Shown: positions 10,941-21,968 of the stretch, piece by piece | Layout: every line of letters begins with the position of its first letter | Numbering within the stretch: position 1 is the first letter of the stretch | Assembly (NCBI GenBank): GCA_024036415.1 | Contig: JAMWET010001214.1 | Coordinates: 1-64,000, forward strand | Direction: 5' to 3' | From: Prochilodus magdalenae | Taxonomy: Eukaryota > Chordata > Actinopteri > Characiformes > Prochilodontidae | Length of the DNA stretch: 64,000 nucleotides | Program-made: the position numbers and the translations under genes | Notes under the pieces: model-generated | The model's input: the letters and a program-made list of their open reading frames with translations, nothing else | The model's database searches: none | What the model was told of the DNA's origin: nothing

Positions 10941-12010
10941 ATTGTTTTATAGTAGTTTTGTGAGGACCTTCTCTTTAAAAATCATTTTTGGTGGAAGGAT
11001 ACAAACAAGGTGTGGTAAGGCAAAATAGTCCCCCCCAAAATACCGTCTGCACGCTAATGCTATCCAGTATAATACACTATGTACTAATCTTAATAGTATG
11101 AGTCCGGCAGGCTAGTACACAGAGCACTAGCACACTATATCGTTACTTGCTAGCAGGAGGTTGTAAAGCACAAGTCATACCAAGCTGGACTCTGAAGGCT
11201 GCTTTGGCGGTGGTTTCTTTAGAAAGCACAAACTAATAATCGTGAATGCCGTCAAATCACTGCCCACCTTTTATTTTTGGGGGCGGATTTTCCAGATTCC
11301 AGATTTTTCCCTTCTGTTTCCTGTTGCCTTGTGGGACAATAGTGTCTTTCAACAAGAACGCACATCCATGTTTATGTACAGTTATTGTACTAACTGTGGG
11401 CAGCAGACTACACAAATTTAATCTGATTTTGGCACAATTTTCTCAAATTTTATCTGACAAATTCCCAGCGCTGGGAAAAAGGGATGTATGTAGTGTGACA
11501 TAATCAAAGAACAGCGATGCACTCCTGGCACATCTGTAAACACGAAAAAGACAGAGTGCTGCTGTTACAGCTGTCATGAGGAACAACAAGCCACGGATCA
11601 CATACATCACCATAACATCTGCTCAGGATTGGAAATGAAGCAGCACCGATCATAGCAAATAACAGCTCACTACACACAGAGTTTATGCGGCATCTGTTAA
11701 AGGAAACTATGGTTAACACATTCGTTACTTCAAGTTCTCTTTGAGGGATAGATACTGTCTTTTTTTACGGAACACAAAAACGGCAGTCATTGTTGACAGT
11801 TTCTTGATCCGCCTCCTATACCCTTGCACAAGTACATGAACAATGATTGGCTGTTAATCATGTAGTGTGAAGACACGGTACACATTTATGGCACTATGAT
11901 TCGCTAATCTGACACAGTGACCATCATAAAACACAAAAACACTGTGTAGTCTGGTCCGGGCTTACATCAGTTTATGCCGCACTGTAAGATCTGAATGCTC
12001 AAAGACAAAC
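10941..12010. other. non-coding stretch
   Basis: No gene recognised. The open frame at 11,246-11,503 (plus) and that at 11,504-11,719 (minus) show no domain. Words such as gtataatacactatgtac near 11,065 may be a further decayed piece of the preceding element. Confidence 0.4.
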
Positions 12011-12044
<34 letters not shown>

Positions 12045-12324
12045 GAAACTGAAACACCTGGTTTTAGACCACAATCATTTTTTAGTATGGTGTAGGGCCT
12101 CCTTTTGCGGCCAATACAGCGTCAGTTGGTCTTGGGAATGACATATACAAGTCCTGCACAGTGGTCAGAGGGATTTTAAGCCATTCTTCTTGCAGGATAG
12201 TGGCCAGGTCACTACGTGATGCTGGTGAAGGTTAATGAAGATTGGCCATCAGGCTGGTCCAATTTAGCCATGAGACCTCCCACACTAAAATGACAGGTGT
12301 TTCAGTTTCATTGTCCAACCCCTG

Positions 12325-12412
<88 letters not shown>
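12011..12412. repeat. GATA microsatellite split by a Tc1 MITE
   Basis: A (ATAG)n run occupies about 12,011-12,043 and a longer (GATA)n run about 12,325-12,412. They are separated by the Tc1-derived MITE at 12,044-12,324. The right edge of the MITE is followed by TA and then the GATA repeat, consistent with insertion at a TA inside the repeat. Confidence 0.85.
12044..12324 (-). mobile_element. Tc1-like MITE, family B copy B1 (deleted)
   Basis: The right terminus (gtttcagtttcattgtccaa then cccctg) matches the 3.5-kb-scale family B copies at 22.8, 37.4 and 55.1 kb exactly in its end. The left terminus lacks about 16 bp and starts at gaaactgaaacacctgg inside the GATA run. Relative to the others it has lost roughly 250 bp: gatgctggtgaaggt is joined directly to taatgaagattggcc. 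In family B the remaining coding sequence is itself a fusion of a Tc1 transposase N-terminus with its extreme C-terminus. Confidence 0.8.
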
Positions 12413-12510
12413 GACTTTAGTAATCCTAGAGGAAAAGCCACATAGTGCAACAGCCCATGTACAGTAAAGAACCATAATACAATAATAGAAGATGTACATA
12501 AATAAAAGAG

Positions 12511-12586
<76 letters not shown>

Positions 12587-12700
12587 CTTTAGTAATCCTA
12601 GAGGAAAAGCCACATAGTGCAACAGCCCATGTACAGTAAAGAACCATAATACAATAATAGAAGATGTACATAAATAAAAGAGAAGAAGAAAAAGAGGTAC
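12413..12700 (-). repeat. LINE 3' tail with 172-bp tandem duplication and GATA tails
   Basis: The segment gactttagtaatcctagagg through about gaccataatacaataatag occurs at 12,413 and again at 12,585, an offset of 172 bp, with a (ATAG)n tract (about 12,513-12,584) between. The two copies appear identical over about 95 bp. The orientation matches the minus-strand LINE coding relic at 13.1-13.5 kb, so this is probably its 3' untranslated region with a tetranucleotide tail that has been duplicated. Confidence 0.7.
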
Positions 12701-12701
12701 T

Positions 12702-12702
12702 C

Positions 12703-12741
<39 letters not shown>
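12702..12741. repeat. (AAT)n microsatellite
   Basis: An uninterrupted trinucleotide run of about 13 units lies within the LINE 3' region. It makes the minus-strand open frame over 12,308-12,799 encode a poly-isoleucine stretch, which is an artefact. Confidence 0.95.
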
Positions 12742-12989
12742 GCACCACTATGAGAGGGTTGGAAGTAGAACTGTTAGAAAGCAATGTATTACATAGCAAC
12801 TATGTAAAGTATACTGCCTTGAAAGTATAATTATCATGAAGAGTGACTGTACACTAATAAAAGCATAGAGCATAAATATTATGTAGTGCAGCTGTGTATT
12901 TCCACATACACAAGTCATCTAAAACCGTCCAATCAGAAAGCCAGATGGCAGTAACAGGTAGCTGTACACTGTAAACAACAGTACAGGAG

Positions 12990-13463
12990 GTATTATAAAT
13001 AAATGTGCAGCCTTATAGGGCATAGGCAAAGTGGCAGTGCACAGTGATATGAGTATGGAATAGTGTAGTGTGTAATGTCCACCTGCTGCTCAGTTAGTGT
13101 CCAATAGTGTCCCGGCACAGTGAAGAGGATCGCTGTGTGATCGCAGTTGGTACAAATGATCTCCCGTACCTTCTCTGCTACAGCGGAGCTGTATGAGTCT
13201 GTTTCTGAAAGTGCTCTGCTGTCTGACCAGAAGGTCATGAAGGGGGCGTGATGTATTGTCCAGAATAGCAGTGAGTTTGTTAGGTGACCTCCTTTCGACC
13301 ACCAGCTCGAAACCATCCAGTGGGCAGCCCAGAACTGAGCCAGCATTCCTGATCTGCTTGTTGAGCTTATTAGCATCCGCTCCTCTGATGCTACTGCCTC
13401 CCCAGCAAACTTCCACAAAGAAGACCCCCGCAACAACAGACTGGTAGAAGATTTCCAAATCAT
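12990..13463 (-). pseudogene. LINE ORF2 C-terminal relic
   Basis: The minus-strand translation gives FYQSVVAGVFFVEVCWGGS, then KLNKQIRNAGSVLGCPLD, VERRSPNKLTAILDNTSRPL and STFRNRLIQLRCSR. This is the order of the C-terminal part of a CR1/L2-like LINE reverse transcriptase found in many fish (expected consensus FY.SVV.S.L.Y.VVCWGGS and N.SHPLH). The 122-codon open piece (13,090-13,458) loses similarity after LRCSR, probably through a frameshift, and the RT palm domain is absent. This is a 5'-truncated copy, with its 3' tail in 12,413-12,741. Confidence 0.75.
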
Positions 13464-14995
13464 GACGTTATGTTTTTAAGCCGTTCCAAAGTCACGATGC
13501 AAACACAGAAGCAGTCCGACACACATGGAAGGTTAAACGCTTGCACTACTACCACACATTATCTATAACCTCCCATTTTAACTGTGAGAGCAAAATACAA
13601 TGAGCTAACGATAACAATGTAGCATACGGCTATAGTCCATACCACCTCTGAGAAGCTTGGTAGGCATGGCCATGCAAGGGCCTTGTGAAAAGGCTCAAGG
13701 GAGGCACACAGCATCTTTAAAAAGAGGCTTAAATGTTCTTAATGTTATTAGTCTGTTAGTCTAAGGCAGGGGCTGTATTACTGTTACTGCCCACTTGTGG
13801 CTTCACAGCAGAATGAGGCTTATAGATAGAGAAAGGCTTTGTTAAGGGTTCTAACACACACCTCTAACACACACTTCCGCCATCGTTTTAACACTCAGTG
13901 TTCTCAAACACTGGAATTAAGGTATGCTAATTCACTGACCTTCAAACCTGAAGACTGGTGTGCAGGGTGCTGGTAAAGCAATTACAGGAAAGTTTGTTCA
14001 CTCGACAGCCATCTTTCCGTTTCCCCCAAGCAGTTATTTACAGCCATACAAGCCCAGACTCCTGCCTCTTTAAATGGTGAGAATTCAAAATACTCAAAAC
14101 TGACCATCAAAATACTGTTTTGAAACCACTGATAAAATCTGATGACAACCGTATAAGTAGCTTAATGTACAAAAAATATATTTTTTCTGGACAGGTAGAC
14201 TGAAGCACAAGCACGGAACTGCTGCACCAAATTAGGTAAAACAGGAAAACCCAAACAAGAGGCTGGCACAAAAAGGAAGTTGACTTCAGCTTCATCAAGG
14301 GATGAAAGGTATGCAACGGGAAGAGGGGCTTGCTCTGTTTATGTCTGGACAGGGTAGTGACATTATAGGCTAACTAATAGGCTAGTATTGTTTTGTCCAG
14401 TTTGCTAATATTTGTAAAAGCAAGTGAGCACCGTTTCCACAGTCTAGCTAACCTAGCTATTTGATATAATTCTATAATTCTGTAATGCTATATCATGGTA
14501 TTTGTCTGTACAGCAGATGAGGGGATTTTTTTTAGGTTATTTGGAAATCCATGAATTGGTGGGGGCGGAGCTTCTGAAGGAGCCTTGAAGGGAGGGGTGT
14601 ATTGGTTTTGCTGTTGAGTTCACATATGAACAGTGGTCCTGTAGAATCACTAACTGTGCCTTCAAAGCAACCAAGAGTGACATCGCTCCAAACCAAGTGG
14701 AACCTTTGTTTTAAAGAATGTACGTTAAACACTGTGGTATGGTATTAAAACTTTGTTATTGTAAAATATTGAGTTTCATTGATTTTAGCAGTGAAAATTA
14801 ATTTAAAAAAATCTCTACAGAGAACAAATGTAACCTACATGTAGCAGCATGTGCAGGGTAATTCTCCCAATATGTTGGAAGTGAGCAAAAATGAAGTAGA
14901 ATAGAATAGAAATATTTAGCAAAATAAATAAATAAATAGCCCTAACCTTTGCACAAGACTTTACCATTTTGGACTATATTCTATTGGTTAGTTTG
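13464..14995. other. non-coding stretch
   Basis: No gene recognised. Open frames on the minus strand at 14,107-14,316 and 14,532-14,732 have no domain. Two short aaataaataaat runs near 14,920 are simple sequence. A clear repeat family was not identified. Confidence 0.4.
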
Positions 14996-15539
14996 TCATG
15001 TGAAATTCGAATGCTGTGTTTTTATAAATAACAGTAACAGTATATATATATAAAACCATGAAGTGCAGATGCCTATAGGACCAAAACGCCTGTAGAAACC
15101 CACTATAGCCACTTTGTTAATGCCAATCCACATATAACCAGAGAATGTCTGTGAACAATCCTCCCATATTTTGGAATGGCTGTGTTCCCAAACCAATTTT
15201 GTCCCAACTAACCAAACCCACACTGACCCTGCCGTGTTTGAAGAAGAAGAAGGCGGGCAGAGGAGCTCCAGAAATAACCCAGTGGTTGGTGGCATGGCTG
15301 TAAAAGCAGTACTGGCTTTTGGAGGAAAACCAGAATAAGATGGTTGGTGTTTTCCAACATGGGGCAGTCCCCACTGGTTAGTGAAAACCCCAGCAGGGGG
15401 ATTTCCCTGTGCAGTCAAACAGAGAACATCTGTAATAAAAACTGAGGGACAGTGTTCTAGATAGGTGAAATGTCCTAACCTTAACTGTACACCAAAAAAG
15501 TCCAAACAGAGAAAAATAGAGCTGATTAAAATTCAGTTC
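14996..15539. other. unrecognised stretch with a minus-strand open frame
   Basis: A 169-codon open frame runs on the minus strand over 14,996-15,505. Its C-terminal part is low-complexity hydrophobic sequence (YIYILLLLF) encoded by an AT repeat, and no domain is visible. The overlapping 85-codon frame at 15,117-15,374 shows nothing either. I regard both as chance frames or part of an unidentified repeat. Confidence 0.35.
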
Positions 15540-15549
15540 CTGTGCTGAT

Positions 15550-15800
15550 TGATGGATATAGAGAATGGCCACTGTATTATATACACCTCCTTGTATCTAC
15601 AGTTATAGCCCATGTTATCAGCTCCACTTTGTAGTTCTACAGCTACAGACTGTAGTCCATCTGTTTCTCTGTATACTTTGTTACCCTGTTCTTCAGTGGT
15701 CAGGACCTTCACAGGACCCCCATAGAACAGATTTGTGTACAGTTTGTGTTGGTCTTCCTCTAGCCCTTCATCAATGGTCATAGGATGCTGCCTACAAGAC
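15550..15800. mobile_element. fragment of a fish non-autonomous DNA transposon
   Basis: The left end ggccactgtattatatacac resembles the terminal unit ggccactttattagaaacac of the elements at 6.6 and 20.6 kb. The interior (tttgtagttctacagctaca, gactgtagtccatctgtttc, tgttcttcagtggtcaggac) matches from memory a very common fish element in which these phrases precede a long inverted-repeat core. Only about 250 bp is present and the other end is missing. Confidence 0.5.
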
Positions 15801-16384
15801 ACTGTTGGCTAGGTAGTTTTGGTTGGATTTTGATTCTCAGTCAACAAGTTAACTAAAGTAGTCTTAATGTTGTTAAATTATATGCTTATTGGAATAATAA
15901 TTGAATAATAATTCATGTAGAGTTATGTCCAGTGTTAGGCCAAGCTTAGGAAGGTGTCATTTAGCCAAATGGACAGTACTCTACAATAATATTTGACCAA
16001 CTCTGATGTTACCCAATGGCAACCCAATGTCAAGAAAAAGTCAGTGTCAGCTGACAGGTGTTATGTTTATCAAATTTGAGAAAAAACACCTTTTTGATAT
16101 ACCAAGACTATAGGACAAATGGAACGATGCTATGCAGGGGGACATTGACTTTTTGATATGTACATGAATGCAACATAGGCTTGCTATGACAATTAAAACA
16201 AACAATTCCGATTATGCTTGCAAAATGCTTACACACATGAAAAAGAAATTTCATTGAAGACAATGGTTCTGCTCAGAACCACACTGGTCAGAAGTTCTAT
16301 GTTGAGCCATTTGCCTGTTTGAATGGTAGGCTGTATTGTGAAATAGTTTTTCAGGAGAATGTGCTATACATGGTACTGTTATAT
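15801..16384. other. non-coding AT-rich stretch
   Basis: No gene and no recognised repeat. Frequent aataat and ttgaata words near 15,885-15,915. Confidence 0.4.
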
Positions 16385-17280
16385 AAAATGTGATGATGCA
16401 CCAAAAAAGTGTTCGGCTGTTGCTAATGATGATGTCAAAGTCAAAACCCTTGAATAACCGAAGGTTCCTAATGGTGTCCTGCGGTAATCCACCCCATGCA
16501 GCTTGAATAAGCTTAAGATACCATTTTTTTCACACAGAGGAATTTGACTTCTGCATTTAACCCATCCGTGAAGTGAAACACCCACATACACACCCACTAG
16601 GGGGCAGTGAGCACACTTACCCGGAGTGATGGGCAGCCCTATCCACGGCCCCCAGGGAGCAGCTCGGGGTTAGGTGCCTTGCTCAAGGGCACCTCAGTCG
16701 TTATTGTCAGTTCAGGGAATCGAACCGGCGACCCCTCTGGTCACACTGCTGGTTCCCTAACCTCCAGCCCACGACTTCCCCATATATATCCTTAGACATT
16801 CTTTGTGCTAGGGCTGGAGGTGGAGTGAACAGGGCCTTCTAGACGTGTCATGCGCGACAACAAACCATCCATCTTGGTGCTCATCACTGAAGATGACCTG
16901 CCGCCATTCTGAGTCACTCTATGACAGTCTGGCACCACACCATCACGTCTTTAGGGACAATGACGTGGTATTAAGGGGCAGTCGTCACATACATGTAGTC
17001 CTGCATTGTGCAGCTGTCTGCCGACGGTGTTGGCACTAACAGGACGACTCATGAAGGGCATCACTGCTCGCTGAATGTCCACAATTGTGGCTGTTGGGAC
17101 AGTTAGGTACAGTGATAAGGCTGTCGTTAATCACGTCACATTTGCGGCCTAGTGCGAAACTTGAATGATTGGCATGTCTTACGAGGTCAAACGTCCCCAC
17201 CAAGTTTCATTCCTATGGGATGATTCCTTCTGGGTGCAGCTATTGAATCTGTGCAGCTGTTCTTTTGACCATGAGTGTAT
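16385..17280 (-). mobile_element. Tc1-like relic, family A copy A2, interrupted by a SINE
   Basis: The plus strand ends in ttttgaccatgagtgtat at 17,280, complementary to the tacactcatca start of copy A5 at 53,638. Just inside is gattccttctgggtgcagct, the family A subterminal phrase. The minus-strand interior follows the same order as A5 (gacggctgc, catgtagtcc, ggcaccacacc) but without an intact frame. A tRNA-derived SINE at about 16,522-16,785 splits it. The copy is non-functional. Confidence 0.7.
16522..16785 (-). repeat. tRNA-derived SINE, type 2
   Basis: On the minus strand a perfect pol III box B, GGTTCGATTCC, lies at 16,726-16,716. Downstream come caaggcacctaaccccgagc and ccctagtgggtgtgtatg, the body of a common fish SINE. 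The plus strand therefore reads ggcagtgagcacacttaccc. A related copy in plus orientation lies at 31,825-32,010 (its own perfect box B) and a degenerate one at 58,392-58,605. This copy inserted into Tc1 relic A2. Confidence 0.8.
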
Positions 17281-18441
17281 TTGGCAGTGTGGTTCATACC
17301 TGTCAAACGGACCTCTTTAAAATTCTGCTCCTAGTCGCCCTGAGTAGATGTCACTCTACTTTAGGATAGGCCGCTTTGCGCGCCTCCGACCATGATGTAA
17401 AATGTTTTAAAATGTTTGAGGAGCACCGTTGTGTCTGACATGCCGGTAAGGAATGATGCCATTAGGGATAATGTCTGAGGGACGATGCTGTTAGTAATGA
17501 TGTCTGAGCGAGTATGCTTGAGGGACAGTGCCGGAGACTGAGGTTGTTAGGTGTGATTCCTGATGGAGCATGGCTGCCAGATGGTGTCTCAGGAACGATG
17601 GCTGGAAGGTAATTTCCTTTCCACCTGAAGACTTTTACACGCTCAGAAGAAAGCAACCGAATCGTTCCTATAAAGGTGCGTCTCTCGTCACCAGAGCAGA
17701 ACCCTCTGAGGACCTGTAGCCACTGAACTATATCGACTAGCATGCGTTCCTGGACTTTTTCGACCATAAACAGCACACATTAGTGTCTTGGGGTCAGATA
17801 GTGAGCTCATGAAGCTACATTCATGTCAGCTGTACACAATAAGACCCTTACTGCGCTCCTGTGAATGAGATCTAATGTAGTTGTGCCCAGTTTTTACTGA
17901 TACCAGTTGAGTTAAAATGTGAGATAATGGATATTGATGCCGTACAGTTTAGGATGTATATAAATAAAGACAAAAATTTAACTGGAAAAGTAGATTTAGT
18001 AGTTATACACCTTAAGCTAGCCAGTTAATAAGGTCTAGCTAAAAATGAGTACTGTGGGAGGAACAAGGGATGAGTAAACGACACATAGAGGAGTGAGGCT
18101 CAGTATGACTGTAGATTGGATTTTGGGGATCTGCCCTGAGTGAGTACATACCCTTTGGTGGCTGTAGGGTAAAGGAAACAATCAGGTTTGAATAGGGCTG
18201 AAAATGAATGGGACTCTATGAGAGGAACCAGTGATGGGGGAAAAGAGAAACAGGTGAGTGCGGGACAGACCAACAACAGATGAGTGCTCGGAGGTTAGCC
18301 CTGAGACCAACAGTGTCTGTTGGTCGAGCGGAAATATAGTAGACAAACACATACTTTCCCATCCCATTCATTCTTAATGGGATAAATCCAGAAGGTTTGT
18401 GTATTTCAAATACAAAAGCTGTTTATAAGCATTCCTGCTCA
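17281..18441. other. non-coding stretch with degenerate gatgtctga repeats
   Basis: Between about 17,450 and 17,620 there are irregular reiterations of words like gatgtctgaggga, gatgctgttag and ggtgtctcagg, possibly an old minisatellite. The minus-strand frame at 17,462-17,776 covers it and is not a gene. The remainder shows no gene. Confidence 0.4.
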
Positions 18442-18862
18442 GACCAAACATTCCAGAGTTGAAACACCTATCTGGTATGTCCATTAACTGGCCAGTTTAT
18501 TATAAACATATACTCTGTGCATCCGCTCACTTTATTAGAAACAGCTACCTTGGGCTTCCACTTACTAACCACTTTATTAGAAACACCAACCAAGAGTGCT
18601 CCTCCACCCTCAAATATCACGCCTGTGGTCAGAAACTGACCTCTGATGAAGGGCAAGATAATGGTAACTATGCATCAAACGATGAGCTACAGTATCTAAT
18701 TGTATGCCAGCATTAATCTGATCTGCATCTCCACCGCCTATATTTGAAATTTTTAGTAGCACCTAATGTTACCCCAGCGAACCAGATCCAGACTCTGTGG
18801 GAGGATCTACGACGGGCAGTATTTATCAGCATTAGTGATGTTGACCAAACATTCCAGAGTTG
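18442..18862. repeat. copied segment flanked by 20-bp direct repeats
   Basis: gaccaaacattccagagttg occurs at 18,442-18,461 and again at 18,843-18,862. The 381 bp between them is a diverged copy of 21,799-22,232, including three 42-bp-type units and the segment from gtgctcctccaccctc through gcattagtgatgttg. The distal copy has one additional 42-bp unit and lacks the direct repeat. The arrangement implies the segment was inserted here as a copy, duplicating 20 bp of target. Confidence 0.85.
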
Positions 18863-19344
18863 GAACGGTATCAGTATGGTATCAATATGTCAAAAACTAT
18901 GGGACAAGTTAGAGAACAAAAAGAATCAAACCATCAAGAAGAAGAAAAAGAAGAATATAAATTGGATAACAATCATGTTGTGCATAGACTGTAGTACCAT
19001 CACCAAGCCTTCATTATGAATATTCCATATTACAAAAATACAATATTAATTAAATTAAAGTAAATTGTTATATTATTTTATATTATAATATGTTATTATT
19101 TTTTTCATGAAGTAATTCACTTTTTTCCCATAGCTGTTCAAAAACTGAATAAATTACACAGTAATAATACTACACTTTGTGTTTCCTTTGGGGGTTCCAC
19201 AAGGTTCTTTTTTAGGGCCACTGCTTATTCTGACAATGCATGCTACCTACAGGAAATGCGATCAGGAAACATTTTATTAAGATTTTATATTTTGTATTTT
19301 GTATATGTATATAAGCACACCAACCAAAAAAATCACTTACCTTG
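18863..19344. other. AT-rich non-coding stretch
   Basis: Contains a lysine-codon-rich aagaagaaaaagaagaat run near 18,938 and a very AT-rich section at 19,020-19,120. No gene recognised. Confidence 0.4.
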
Positions 19345-19485
19345 CATGTTTAAGAGGTTGTAACTTCAGGCTCCTGCAGATGGGTGTTGCACGAGGATGA
19401 TGGGGCTATCAATACCTGCAGGGTGTGCAGCAGGATACATAGATTGAGAAGAGGTGGTACAGGAACAAACTGAATGTCTCAGCTG
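19345..19485 (+). mobile_element. Tc1-like relic, family D fragment D1
   Basis: taacttcaggctcctgcaga, gatgatggggctatcaatac and gattgagaagaggtggtaca match the start of family D copy D4 at 48,505-48,620 in order. Only the terminal ~140 bp is present, and no coding sequence remains. Confidence 0.65.
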
Positions 19486-19600
19486 CTAGCATTAGCTAAT
19501 GCTAAATGGCCAAAGAAACACAGACCACAATTTCAAACGAACATTTCCCTTGACATACAGCTGGTACTGAGCCCATGTTTATTAGATGTTACCTTAACTG

Positions 19601-19733
19601 TTGAACTGAACTGAACTGAACTGAACTGAACTGACCTGAATTGATTTGAATTGAATTGAATTGAATTGAATTGAATTGAATTGAATTGAATTGAATTGAA
19701 TTGAATTGAATTATATTGAACTGAATTGAATCA
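19601..19733. repeat. (CTGAA)n / (TTGAA)n microsatellite
   Basis: A pentanucleotide run begins as gaactgaactgaact and converts to gaattgaattgaatt, with a few substitutions. It is a single array in which one base of the repeat unit changed and spread. Confidence 0.95.
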
Positions 19734-20600
19734 CAGTTTGTTGGTTAGTAGGAACTCCAGATACTCAAACGTTTAAACATGAGCACTGAAAAAATGAGTT
19801 TTCATAACATGCCCCCTGTAAATGTGCAGTAGTGTGTGGAAGATGTGTTAACAAAAACATGTAATCTGACTAGCGGTTTCCAAACTTCAAAGCATTCGAC
19901 TGTTTCTACTTCATACCTGAATTTATACGTGTTTGCTTTCTGGCTGTTAGATTACAGGCTGTAGCAGGAAGACAGCAGCGTATAAATCCTCATAAGAAGC
20001 CCACCACAATAAATAAATGGACAGGTATGAGAGCATTTGCATATAAAACACTGTGCAGATAAAGAAGCCCTTAACAGACTTTCCATTCATCTATCCGGTT
20101 GTTTCCAGCAGTGCACCGGAGGAGGATGTTCATCGCTCTGGATTCCGGTATAATGCAAGACTGCTGTTTTTCAGCTTGAACAGTGAGCGGCTGGATGACG
20201 GCAATGTCTGTCGTTCATTAGACTCTGCTGGGTGCAGATATATTACCTGTTCTGCACATTCACAGCTGAAGGAATTCACGTTTTGTCATCCTGACAATTT
20301 GTGTAGCCTCAGATATGATCCGCAGAACTTTCCTCCAGAGCTATATCAGTTTGATGATGCTGACAGGACGCGTTTATTCAACAGTGACCTGAGGTTCTGA
20401 GAAACGATGAGAAGTGAAATGTAACGTATTGTGTTGTTTTTGTGATGTTATTGATGCTGAGACTCAGAGCATCAGTACAAAGTACAAAGTTTGTCGTTCT
20501 GTTCGCTGGGATTTAAAACACAAATCAAGGCCCTCCTGAATGAGGCTCTGAAGTTCTGTTGGAGCTTACATATAGAGCTTATATGCACTGGTGTCCGTCT
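19734..20600. other. unique stretch with an unassigned 115-codon frame
   Basis: A plus-strand open frame at 20,053-20,400 encodes 115 residues of balanced composition, including VHRSGFRYNARLLFFSLNSE and DPQNFPPELYQFDDADRTRL, and ends in TGA. I recognise no family, signal peptide or membrane segment. There is no obvious start context, splice site pair or neighbour gene. It may be chance, or an old element fragment. It immediately precedes the 42-bp array M2. Confidence 0.25.
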
Positions 20601-21968
20601 GCTGGCCATTTTATTGGAAACACCTATCTTGTGCTTCACCTTACTGGCCCCTTTTTTTGGAAACACCTACCTTGTGCTTCCCCTTGCTGGCCACTATATT
20701 GAAAACACCTACCTTGTGCTTCACCTTGCTGGTCACTATTTTGTAAACACCTACCTTGTGCTTCCCCTTGCTAGCCACTATATTGGAAACACCTACCTTG
20801 TGCTTCACCTTGCTGGCCACTTTATTGGAAACACCTACCTTGTGCTTTTCCTTGCTAGCCACTATATTGGAAACACCTACCTTGTGCTTCCCCTTGCTAG
20901 CCATTATATTGGAAACACCTACCTTGTGCTTCCCCTTGCTAGCCACTATATTGGAAACACCTACCTTGTGCTTCACCTTGCTGGCCACTTTATTGGAAAC
21001 ACCTACCTTGTGCTTCCCCTTGCTGGCCACTATATTGGAAACACCTACCTTGTGCTTCCCCTTGCTAGCCACTATATTGGAAACACCTACCTTGTGCTTT
21101 CCCTTGCTAGCCACTATATTGGAAACACCTACCTTGTGCTTTCCCTTGCTAGCCACTATATTGGAAACATCTACCTTGTGCTTCCCCTTGCTAGCCATTA
21201 TATTGGAAACACCTAGCTTGTGCTTCCACTCGCTGGCCACTTTATTGGAAACACCTACCTTGTGCTTTCCCTTGCTAGCCACTATATTGGAAACACCTAC
21301 CTTGTGCTTTACTTTGCTGGTCACTTTATCAGAAACATCTACCATGTGCTTCCTTTCACTGGCCATTTTATTGGAAACACCTACCTTGTGCTTCCCCTTT
21401 GCTGGCCACTTTATTGGAAACATCTACCTTGTGCTTCCACTCACTGGCCACTTTATTGGAAACACCTGCTGCATCTTGAGTTTTCACTTACGGGCCACTT
21501 TATCAGAAACACCTACCCTGTGCTTTTACGTGCTGGCCACTTTATCAGAAACATCTACCATGTGCTTTTACTCACTGTCCACTTTATTGGAAACACCTAC
21601 CTTGTGCTTCCACTCGCTGACCACTTTATTGGAAACACCTACCTTGAGCTTTCACTTACTGGCCACTTTATTAGAAACACCTACCCTGTGCTTTTACGTG
21701 CTGGCCAGTTTATCAGAAACATCTACCATGTGCTTCCACTCATTGTCCACTTTTCAGAAGCACCGACCTTGAGCTTTCACTCACTGGCCACTTTATTAGA
21801 AACACCTATCTGGTATGTCTACTAACTGGCCAGTTTATTAGAAACATCTACTCTGTGCTTCCACTCACTTTATTAGAAACAGCTACCTTGGGCTTCCACT
21901 TACTGGCCACTTTATTAGAAACATCTGCCTTGGGCTTCAACGTACTAACCACTTTATTAGAAACACCA
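20601..21968. repeat. 42-bp minisatellite array (M2)
   Basis: About 32 units of 42 bp, for example ctagccactatattggaaac plus acctaccttgtgcttcccct and tg. The first two thirds is homogeneous; from about 21,480 the units diverge (ccactttatcagaaacac, ccatgtgcttttactcac) and resemble the M1 type. Open frames of 338, 260, 241 and 201 codons on both strands arise from the repeat, showing 14-residue periodicity such as LASHYIGNTYLVLP. They are not genes. The unit is the same as in M1 at 6.6 kb. Confidence 0.92.

Noticed and set aside
12308..12799. 163-codon frame with repeated YLSI and poly-Ile
   Set aside because: Encoded by GATA and AAT microsatellites and a LINE tail.
20756..21772. 338-codon open frame (and 260, 241, 201-codon frames on both strands)
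   Set aside because: They are translations of the 42-bp minisatellite. The 14-residue periodicity and presence in several frames of both strands show a repeat, not a protein.
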